From positions 16,013 to 22,802 of the forward strand of contig DXWE01000008.1 in assembly GCA_019417045.1 (NCBI GenBank): DNA of 6,790 nt, given 5' to 3'. Below are positions 1 to 5,652 of this stretch, one piece after another (the stretch's first letter is position 1; every line of letters begins with the position of its first letter). Under the pieces are notes generated by a model. It worked only from the letters and a program-made list of their open reading frames with translations, ran no database searches and had not been told where the DNA came from. Made by a program: the position numbers and the translations under genes. Source of the DNA: Oscillospiraceae bacterium. GTDB lineage: Bacteria; Bacillota; Clostridia; Oscillospirales; Acutalibacteraceae.

Positions 1-112
1 AGATGTACCCGCTGCGTTCGAGTATGACGATCTCGGCCTGTTCGTCCAACCGCCGCAGCCGGGCGGCGGCGGTTGCGCCGCCGGCCACGCCGCCGACAAT
101 CAACACTTTCAT
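1..112 (-). CDS. FAD-dependent pyridine nucleotide-disulfide oxidoreductase, CoA-disulfide reductase type (N-terminal fragment)
   Basis: Only the first 37 codons are present; the gene continues past the left edge. The protein begins MKVLIVGGVAGGATAAARLR, a Rossmann dinucleotide-binding motif (GGxxGG) in the form seen in CoA-disulfide reductase and related NAD(P)H:polysulfide or persulfide reductases rather than classical thioredoxin reductase, followed by an acidic ILERSGYI strand end. Family members use FAD, NAD(P)H and usually one active-site cysteine, in the cytoplasm; that cysteine (about residue 43) lies outside the window. An ATG two codons upstream (116-118) is in frame, but AAGGAG lies only 3 nt from it and 9 nt from the ATG at 110-112, so the latter is preferred. 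The gene lies 33 nt after trxA on the same strand, so the two are probably co-transcribed. Whether a rhodanese domain is fused at the C-terminus, as in some relatives, cannot be seen. Confidence 0.85.
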   Translation of the reverse strand, partial: MKVLIVGGVAGGATAAARLRRLDEQAEIVILERSGYI

Positions 113-145
113 GTGCATTTACTCCTTAATTGTAGGACTTCTGTT

Positions 146-469
146 TCAGTTTTCCAGCATGCGCAGGACCGCCTGCTCCGGCTGCACACCCACCGACCGG
201 GCGGCAACCGCCCCCTCTTTCAGCAGCACCAGCGTCGGAATGCTCATCACCCCAAATTGCTGCGCCAGCTCCGGCTCCTCGTCAATGTTGACCTTCAACA
301 CCTTGACACGGCCGGCCTGTGAGGCGGCCACCCGGTCGATCGTGGGGGCGAACATCCGGCAGGGGCCGCACCAGGGGGCCCAGAAATCGATCAACAGGGG
401 CACCCGAGAGGAAGCGATCTCCTGCTGAAGGGCTTGGCGATTGACGGATTCTACAGACAGAACAGACAT
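146..469 (-). CDS. trxA: Thioredoxin
   Basis: A 107-residue single-domain thioredoxin, the usual family length, acting as a cytoplasmic dithiol/disulfide carrier. The active site WCGPC is at residues 33-37 (C34 and C37), preceded by the buried Asp of LIDFWA (D28). The conserved cis-proline is in SIPT (P78), facing the active site, and the chain ends after the last helix (VLRMLEN). The ATG at 467-469 is chosen over the in-frame ATG at 476-478 because the purine-rich AAAGGGG (480-486) sits 10 nt from the first and only 1 nt from the second. It lies downstream of a Crp/Fnr regulator and directly upstream of a CoA-disulfide-reductase-like enzyme, all on the minus strand. I infer a thiol, persulfide or oxidative-stress role rather than the general housekeeping thioredoxin, though the sequence itself is an ordinary TrxA. 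Confidence 0.93.
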   Translation of the reverse strand: MSVLSVESVNRQALQQEIASSRVPLLIDFWAPWCGPCRMFAPTIDRVAASQAGRVKVLKVNIDEEPELAQQFGVMSIPTLVLLKEGAVAARSVGVQPEQAVLRMLEN

Positions 470-494
470 AAGTCTCATTCCCCTTTCTCTTGTG

Positions 495-508
495 TTGTTC
501 CCAGTATA
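495..508 (-). promoter_or_regulatory. Predicted trxA promoter (-10 element and start region), no good -35
   Basis: On the minus strand TATACT (503-508, 5 of 6 to TATAAT) is followed by a likely transcription start near 495-496 and a leader of about 26 nt to the trxA ATG. The hexamer 17 nt upstream (CAGACG) matches TTGACA at only three positions. A good -10 with a poor -35 is typical of activator-dependent promoters, and a palindrome lies just upstream (531-543). The trxA-oxidoreductase pair could also be read from the regulator's promoter. This is a visual prediction only. Confidence 0.45.
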
Positions 509-530
509 TGAGAAAAGGAAAGAACCGTCT

Positions 531-543
531 GTGACGAAGTCAC
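531..543. promoter_or_regulatory. GTGAC-N3-GTCAC palindrome, candidate Crp/Fnr-family operator
   Basis: A perfect 5-bp inverted repeat GTGAC gaa GTCAC lies in the 81-nt gap between the regulator stop codon and trxA. Its centre (537) is about 41 nt upstream of the predicted trxA start, the position used by class II Crp/Fnr activators. GTGA half-sites are what a CRP-type recognition helix with Arg-Glu-x3-Arg reads, and the adjacent regulator has that pattern. The caveat is that the GTGA and TCAC half-sites are 5 nt apart rather than the canonical 6. It could instead be a small RNA hairpin after the regulator gene, as the minus strand continues into a T-rich stretch. Confidence 0.4.
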
Positions 544-550
544 GAACGCC

Positions 551-1222
551 TCACCGCAGGCTTGCGCTAGCCAGCGCCGAGAGCCCCTCCGGGTCGCGGA
601 TCGTCACACCACCGCGGGACCCCGTTACCAGCCCTTCCGACTGGAGATATTTCAGCAGTCGTGTGATGACCTCCCGCGCGCTTCCCAGATGGCGGGCGAT
701 ATCCTCGTGCGTCAGATGCAGCGTGAGAGAACCGCACAGGGAGGATTCCTCCAGTAAAAAGGCGGCCAGTCGGGAGTCCAGCCGTTTATATAAGACCTGG
801 TCGAGCAGCCACATCACGTCGGAGAATCGCATGGCCATCAGTTCATTGGTGTAATTGGCCACCGCGGCGGACTCCGCCATCAGCGCCGCGTACACCGGGG
901 TGGGGATCTGATAAAACGTCGTCAGGAGCTCGGCTGAAACGGTAACGGGAAACTCGATACTGTGCAACATACAGGAGGCGGAGAGCAGACAGATATCCCG
1001 CTCCAGCAGCCGGTACAGCGTGATCTCCCGCCCTTCTTCGGACAGCAGGAAGGCGCGCAGCTGCCCGTGAACAACCACGAACAGCCCCGCACAATCCGAT
1101 GCGCCACCCTGCAACACCGTGCCCGCCGGCGCCTCCCGCAGGACGGCAGCCTCCTTCAGGCGCCGCTGCTGCTGCGCGGTCAGCTGCCGCCAAAACGGCA
1201 GATAGCTCTCCACTCCAGGCAT
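551..1222 (-). CDS. Crp/Fnr-family transcriptional regulator
   Basis: A 223-residue protein of normal length for the family. Residues about 10-110 form the cyclic-nucleotide-binding-like beta barrel (GTVLQGGASDCAGLFVVVHG, then REITLYRLLERDIC); a long dimerisation helix follows at about 115-150 (ANYTNELMAMRFSDVMWLLD). The C-terminal winged helix at about 150-210 contains THEDIARHLGSAREVITRLL. Aligned with E. coli CRP, R183, E184 and R188 match its DNA-reading R180, E181 and R185, predicting GTGA half-sites rather than FNR's TTGAT. The barrel lacks the usual cAMP-binding motif and has no N-terminal FeS cysteine cluster. Cysteines are C44, C78, C84 and C163; C78 and C84 sit in ICLLSASCML, a motif I recall from many clostridial homologues, so thiol sensing is plausible but inferred. 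The ATG at 1220-1222 is preceded by a G-rich AAGGGGGGAG. It is followed by trxA and a disulfide reductase, its probable targets. Confidence 0.9.
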   Translation of the reverse strand: MPGVESYLPFWRQLTAQQQRRLKEAAVLREAPAGTVLQGGASDCAGLFVVVHGQLRAFLLSEEGREITLYRLLERDICLLSASCMLHSIEFPVTVSAELLTTFYQIPTPVYAALMAESAAVANYTNELMAMRFSDVMWLLDQVLYKRLDSRLAAFLLEESSLCGSLTLHLTHEDIARHLGSAREVITRLLKYLQSEGLVTGSRGGVTIRDPEGLSALASASLR

Positions 1223-1253
1223 GGTCTCCCCCCTTTTCCCTCTTATCTTCTTT

Positions 1254-1282
1254 ACTATATGCTTTTACGGGATATTCGTCAA
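1254..1282 (-). promoter_or_regulatory. Sigma-A-type promoter of the Crp/Fnr-family gene
   Basis: Reading the minus strand, TTGACG (1277-1282) and TATAGT (1254-1259) are separated by exactly 17 nt, each 5 of 6 to consensus. They lie about 32 nt upstream of the regulator's ATG and just downstream of the terminator of the preceding small gene. This should be a fairly strong vegetative promoter. No GTGAC-type palindrome overlaps it, so autoregulation is not evident. Confidence 0.75.
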
Positions 1283-1293
1283 GGCGGCCCACC

Positions 1294-1329
1294 AAAAAAA
1301 CAGCCGCCCGGGAGACCCGAGCGGCTGTT
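1294..1329 (-). terminator. Rho-independent terminator of the 82-residue gene
   Basis: Reading the minus strand, the perfect 9-bp arms AACAGCCGC (1321-1329) and GCGGCTGTT (1299-1307) continue, after one mismatch, into CGGG/CCCG around a 3-nt loop. The stem is followed by a run of seven T (1294-1300). This is a textbook intrinsic terminator for minus-strand transcription. It ends the small gene and insulates the regulator promoter immediately downstream. The plus strand has no T-run after the hairpin, so it is not bidirectional. Confidence 0.88.
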
Positions 1330-1354
1330 AAGTACATGGGAGCCATAGCAGGAG

Positions 1355-1394
1355 AAAACCGAACAGCCGGCACTTTCGCCGGCTGGCAGGTTTT
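1355..1394 (-). terminator. Hairpin overlapping the stop of the 82-residue gene, auxiliary terminator-like
   Basis: Inverted arms CAGCCGGC (1364-1371) and GCCGGCTG (1378-1385) enclose a 6-nt loop, and an outer AAAACC/GGTTTT pair lies beyond a 3x3 internal loop. On the minus strand it overlaps the stop codon of the small gene and is followed by a short T-tract (GGTTTTCTCC). It is weaker than the hairpin at 1294-1329, with which it forms a tandem pair; it may act as a first terminator or as a 3'-end protecting structure. Confidence 0.5.
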
Positions 1395-1641
1395 ATTTCG
1401 CGTCGCGATACAAGTTCATCCGGAACAGACGGGATTCATCCTCCGGTTTGGTGCAGGTCACTTTGGCCTCGCCGATGTTGCCGCCGTTGATCACACAGGA
1501 CAGCGCAATCAGCTGGGTCAGCTTGCTCTTCAGATTGAGCACGTCGCCTTCCGGCGTCTCCAGATACACCTCACCCTCCGCGGTAGAGGCAAAATCAATC
1601 AGTTTCTGAAAATCAAAATCATGGATGACTACGCCAGCCAT
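1393..1641 (-). CDS. Conserved-looking small protein of unknown function, 82 residues
   Basis: I do not recognise a characterised family. The protein starts MAGVVIHDFDFQKLIDFAST and ends ESRLFRMNLYRDAK. It looks like a soluble cytoplasmic alpha/beta protein: an amphipathic N-terminal helix (about 9-20), a short beta hairpin around EGEVYLETPEGDVLNLKS (22-39), a hydrophobic stretch KLTQLIALSCVING (about 40-53) and a C-terminal strand. There is no signal peptide, membrane segment or metal-binding motif; it has two cysteines (in LSCVI and VTCTK). The ATG at 1639-1641 is chosen over longer in-frame starts because AAGGAG lies 8 nt upstream and the predicted promoter lies between it and those starts. 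It appears monocistronic, with its own promoter and terminators, and divergent from the heat-shock operon. The promoter, ribosome-binding site and terminator make it convincing as a real gene despite its unknown function. Confidence 0.83.
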   Translation of the reverse strand: MAGVVIHDFDFQKLIDFASTAEGEVYLETPEGDVLNLKSKLTQLIALSCVINGGNIGEAKVTCTKPEDESRLFRMNLYRDAK

Positions 1642-1684
1642 ACAAAACACTCCTTTCCGCAAACGCTTTTCCCCTGCTTCTCTC

Positions 1685-1712
1685 ATTATAGCAGAAGTTT
1701 CGGGATTTGCAA
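1685..1712 (-). promoter_or_regulatory. Extended -10 promoter of the 82-residue gene
   Basis: On the minus strand a perfect TATAAT (1685-1690) is preceded by TGC, forming an extended -10 (TGnTATAAT), with TTGCAA (1707-1712, 4 of 6) 16 nt upstream. The likely start is near 1678, giving a leader of about 37 nt before the ATG. It is one of the strongest promoters in the window and suggests constitutive, probably abundant expression of the small protein. Confidence 0.8.
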
Positions 1713-1868
1713 CAAGTAAAAGCGACGAACATCTCCGGAGGAATCCGCAAGTCAAATAGCAAATTAAACAAAATTAAATCCATAAAACTGTGTAGAACGC
1801 TAATTCCCACGGGGACTATAAAAAGAGAACTCTCGCTCCAGGTTTTACAAATCATTCACAATTGCATA

Positions 1869-1897
1869 TTGACAGAGTATGCGGCAAGTGGTAAATT
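1869..1897 (+). promoter_or_regulatory. Sigma-A-type promoter of the hrcA-grpE-dnaK-dnaJ operon
   Basis: A consensus TTGACA (1869-1874) is followed after 17 nt by TAAATT (1892-1897, 4 of 6 to TATAAT). The predicted start is about 1903-1905, immediately before or at the first base of CIRCE, the usual arrangement for HrcA-repressed promoters. An overlapping alternative -10 (TATAGA, 1898-1903) would need a 23-nt spacer and is unlikely. Confidence 0.8.
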
Positions 1898-1906
1898 ATA
1901 GATAGG

Positions 1907-1933
1907 TTAGCACTCTTGGCAAATGAGTGCTAA
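1907..1933 (+). promoter_or_regulatory. CIRCE operator (HrcA binding site), perfect consensus
   Basis: TTAGCACTC, a 9-nt spacer (TTGGCAAAT) and GAGTGCTAA exactly match the CIRCE consensus; the symmetry extends 2 bp outward on each side (GG/CC, 1905-1935). It sits at the predicted transcription start, 29 nt before the hrcA start codon, so bound HrcA would block initiation. By established knowledge HrcA activity depends on GroEL and falls on heat shock, derepressing the operon. No second CIRCE is seen between the operon genes. Confidence 0.98.
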
Positions 1934-1962
1934 CCTCATCAAACAAGAAGGGAAGTGACACC

Positions 1963-3000
1963 GTGGAATTGGGCGAGCGCAAGCAGAAGATACTCTGCGC
2001 CATCATCGAGGACTATATCCGCACCGGGGAGCCGGTCGGGTCCAAGGTACTCGTGCAGCGCCTGGACAATGCGGTGTCGTCCGCAACCATACGCAATGAG
2101 ATGGCAGAGCTGTGCAGCCTGGGCTATCTCGAACAGCCGCACACGTCTGCCGGCCGGGTGCCCACCGCAAAGGCCTTTCGGCTGTATATTGACAAATTGA
2201 TGAGACGCCGTCCCCTGCCCGAGGAGAGCCGGCGGGACATCGACGCAGTGCTGGAAAAGTCGGCGGGAGATCCGGAACAGCTGATGGAGAGCGCCTCGGA
2301 GGTGCTCTCGGAGGCGACCGGGTATGCCGCAGTGACCACGACGCCGCTGAAGGAGGGGGCGTGTGTGCGCCGGGTAGCGTTGCTGCCGGTCTCGTCCCGT
2401 TCGGTGGCGCTGCTGCTCATGACGAGCTCCGGCGTGCTGCGCAGCCGGGTGTGCCGGCTGCCGCAGGATGTGGATCCGGATGTGCTGGAGCAGATGGCAA
2501 ATGCGCTGACCGCCGCATTTGTGGGCATGCCGCTCTCATCGATCGGGCTGGCAGATGTACAGGGGCTGCTGCTGTCCCTGGGGGAGAACGCCCTGCAATG
2601 TGCGCCGCTGCTGACCGCCTTTTTGGAACTGGTGCAGGCGTCGGCTGAGGCGGAGGTGCTGCTCTCCGGGCAGCTCAATCTGCTGCGGCACCCGGACTAC
2701 GCGCCGGAAAACGCGCGGTCGCTGCTCGGATTTTTGTCCCAGCGGGAGCAGCTGGTGGGCATGCTGGCCGCCCACACCGGCGGACTACGGGTGGTGCTCG
2801 GCAGCGAGAGCCTGCGGCCGGAGCTGAACGGCTCCAGCCTGATCGTGACCCGCTATGCCCCCCGGCAGGGGGATACCGGGACAATGGGGCTGATCGGCCC
2901 GCAGCGGATGGACTATGCGGCCGCCATCTCGCGACTCGAATATGTGGCAAACGTGGTGGGCCGGCTGCTCGGCCGCCTGCTGGAAGAGGATGAAGAATAA
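1963..3000 (+). CDS. hrcA: Heat-inducible transcription repressor HrcA
   Basis: A 345-residue protein of typical family length. The N-terminal winged helix (about 1-75) is well conserved: MELGERKQKILCAIIEDYIR, TGEPVGSKVL, SSATIRNEMAELCSLGYLEQPHTSAGRVPT and the following GYRxYVD-like FRLYIDKLM. The central and C-terminal parts (about 100-340) correspond to the GAF-like and dimerisation regions, ending in a Leu/Arg-rich helix and EEDEE. It represses its own operon by binding CIRCE. The GTG at 1963 is chosen because AAGGG (1948-1952) lies 10 nt upstream and the resulting MELGERK start matches the family; the in-frame GTG at 1927 lies inside the CIRCE right arm with no ribosome-binding site. It is the first gene of the operon, so the repressor is autoregulated. 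Six cysteines are scattered without a metal-site pattern. Confidence 0.97.
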   Translation: MELGERKQKILCAIIEDYIRTGEPVGSKVLVQRLDNAVSSATIRNEMAELCSLGYLEQPHTSAGRVPTAKAFRLYIDKLMRRRPLPEESRRDIDAVLEKSAGDPEQLMESASEVLSEATGYAAVTTTPLKEGACVRRVALLPVSSRSVALLLMTSSGVLRSRVCRLPQDVDPDVLEQMANALTAAFVGMPLSSIGLADVQGLLLSLGENALQCAPLLTAFLELVQASAEAEVLLSGQLNLLRHPDYAPENARSLLGFLSQREQLVGMLAAHTGGLRVVLGSESLRPELNGSSLIVTRYAPRQGDTGTMGLIGPQRMDYAAAISRLEYVANVVGRLLGRLLEEDEE

Positions 3001-3033
3001 GGGCCTGTCGGCCGGAAAGGATGGGCAACCGAT

Positions 3034-3594
3034 ATGGAGGAAAAGCAAAAACAGGAGACCGCGCAGCCGGACCGGGATCCGGGGCCGGATCCCGCGCCGC
3101 AGGACCCGCCCGCGGGGGCCAAAAAGAAGGAAAAACGGGAGACAAAAGATCAGCTGCTCTCGGATCTGGAGGCGCTGCAAACCCAGCTGCACGAGCAGGA
3201 GGATCTGTATAAGCGGATGCTGGCGGAGTACGCGAACTACAAGCGCCGGACCGAGCAGGAGAAGCAACTGGTGGGGGAGTTTACCCGGGGTGAGACGCTC
3301 AAGGCGCTGCTGCCGGTGCTCGACAATCTGGTGCGGGCGGCCGCTGCGCCGGAGGGGCACGAGTATAAGACCGGCGTGGATATGACGATCCGCCAGTTGC
3401 AGGAGGCGCTGCACGGATTGGGGCTGGAGGAAATCGAGGCGCAGGGCAAGCCGTTCGACCCGGAGATTCACCACGCGGTGATGCGGGAGGACGCGGAAGG
3501 CGTGGAGCCCGATACGGTGACGGAAGTGCTGCAGACCGGGTATTCCCTGCACGGACGCGTGCTGCGCCCGGCCATGGTCAAGGTGGCCAATTGA
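3034..3594 (+). CDS. grpE: Nucleotide exchange factor GrpE
   Basis: A 186-residue GrpE. Residues 1-40 are a low-complexity, Pro/Asp/Lys-rich disordered tail (PDRDPGPDPAPQDPPAG), as is common in the family. A long coiled coil follows at about 38-85 (LLSDLEALQTQLHEQEDLYK, then the conserved RMLAEYANYKRRTEQEK); the four-helix region is at about 86-130, and the C-terminal beta wing contains the signature GKPFDPEIHHAVM (138-150) and GYSLHGRVLRPAMVKV (169-184). The GrpE dimer releases ADP from DnaK in the cytoplasm and may act as a thermosensor. The ATG at 3034 is the only possible start in frame after the in-frame TAA of hrcA, which shares this frame. The nearest Shine-Dalgarno (AAAGG, 3016-3020) is 13 nt away, longer than ideal, so initiation may be moderate or coupled to hrcA, whose stop is 33 nt upstream. 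A near-perfect DNA palindrome lies in the tail-coding part. Confidence 0.97.
   Translation: MEEKQKQETAQPDRDPGPDPAPQDPPAGAKKKEKRETKDQLLSDLEALQTQLHEQEDLYKRMLAEYANYKRRTEQEKQLVGEFTRGETLKALLPVLDNLVRAAAAPEGHEYKTGVDMTIRQLQEALHGLGLEEIEAQGKPFDPEIHHAVMREDAEGVEPDTVTEVLQTGYSLHGRVLRPAMVKVAN
3073..3094. repeat. 22-bp inverted repeat inside the 5' part of grpE
   Basis: CGGGATCCGG (3073-3082), GG, CCGGATCCCG (3085-3094): two exactly complementary 10-nt arms with a 2-nt centre. In RNA it would form a roughly 9-bp stem with a 4-nt loop, about 40 nt after the grpE start. It encodes part of the disordered tail (RDPGPDP), where selection on the protein is weak. It may affect translation or mRNA processing, or be chance in GC-rich low-complexity sequence. 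Confidence 0.6.
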
Positions 3595-3607
3595 GGCGGA
3601 CCCTCAA
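3591..3607 (+). other. Small stem-loop overlapping the grpE stop codon
   Basis: TTGAGG (3591-3596) and CCTCAA (3602-3607) are perfectly complementary around a 5-nt loop, and the stem includes the grpE stop codon. No T-run follows, so it is not a terminator. The 84-nt grpE-dnaK spacer then turns AT-rich (3625-3660) and ends in a strong GGAGG ribosome-binding site for dnaK. Possible roles are mRNA processing or reducing read-through of ribosomes; a 6-bp stem may also be chance. Confidence 0.4.
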
Positions 3608-3678
3608 AGAGACGGAGGACACTGGATATCCTGTATATGGTATAGATAGTATAACAGAGAAATGTGGAGGTAATCGAT

Positions 3679-5511
<1,833 letters not shown>

Positions 5512-5516
5512 TGCAG

Positions 5517-5574
5517 AGACACACGCATGCGCGGCGGCTGTCAGGGACAGTCTGCCGCGCATGTGCCCGTGTCT
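5517..5574 (+). other. Strong 58-nt stem-loop between dnaK and dnaJ
   Basis: Three nested paired segments are visible: AGACAC/GTGTCT (5517-5522 with 5569-5574), CGCATGCGCGGC/GCCGCGCATGTG (5524-5535 with 5554-5565, one G-U pair) and CTGTC/GACAG (5538-5542 with 5546-5550) around a 3-nt AGG loop, separated by small internal loops. It begins 5 nt after the dnaK stop and is not followed by a T-run, so it is not a standard terminator. It could protect the 3' end of a dnaK mRNA, mark a processing site or reduce transcription into dnaJ. Confidence 0.75.
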
Positions 5575-5588
5575 GTTTGGATACTGGC

Positions 5589-5629
5589 GGGGAGGCCGGT
5601 GAAGAGGGCGGCGGTTGTTCCCCATTTTT
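5589..5629 (+). terminator. Possible weak attenuator upstream of dnaJ
   Basis: GGGGA (5589-5593) can pair with TCCCC (5619-5623), enclosing an inner GCCG/CGGC pair (5595-5598 with 5609-5612), and ATTTTT follows directly (5624-5629). The stem is interrupted and the loop long, so terminator strength should be low. If it works at all, it would allow partial read-through into dnaJ. It also places a structure 10 nt before the dnaJ ribosome-binding site. Confidence 0.3.
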
Positions 5630-5652
5630 GCAGAAAGGACTGGACTTGAGCG

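Larger units (their letters stand above)
1642..1962. other. Divergent intergenic region between the 82-residue gene and hrcA
   Basis: This 321-nt gap holds the small gene's leader and promoter on the left, and the hrcA promoter, CIRCE and leader on the right. Between them, 1713-1868 is strikingly AT-rich compared with the surrounding genes. I see no gene, RNA or convincing further promoter there. A TATAAA at 1817-1822 has no -35 partner, and the minus-strand frames crossing the region have no ribosome-binding site. CTCCGGAG (about 1733-1740) is only a short palindrome. Confidence 0.7.

Noticed and set aside
843..1373. A 176-codon minus-strand frame overlapping the regulator gene
   Set aside because: It is an alternative frame of the Crp/Fnr gene; it crosses the upstream terminator and promoter and yields an Ala/Gly/Arg-rich product without domains.
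1099..1719. A 206-codon plus-strand open frame across the regulator start, terminator and small gene
   Set aside because: It runs antisense through two well-supported genes, a terminator and two promoters, is low-complexity Ala/Arg/Pro at its start, and has no ribosome-binding site.
1713..1868. A small gene, riboswitch or tRNA in the AT-rich region upstream of the hrcA promoter
   Set aside because: No cloverleaf, conserved riboswitch core or open frame with a ribosome-binding site is visible; the short frames crossing it are interrupted by regulatory elements on either side.
2785..3552. A 255-codon minus-strand frame antisense to hrcA and grpE
   Set aside because: It is Leu/Arg/His-rich, has no start signals, and overlaps two confidently identified genes.
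3616..3655. A separate sigma-A promoter for dnaK
   Set aside because: TATAGA and TATAAC are acceptable -10 elements, but no -35 with at least 4 of 6 matches lies at 16-18 nt. The closest, AGGACA, is 19 nt from TATAGA.
5517..5574. The strong dnaK-dnaJ hairpin as an intrinsic terminator ending the operon
   Set aside because: It is followed by GTTTGGATAC, not a T-run, and dnaJ follows without its own recognisable promoter.
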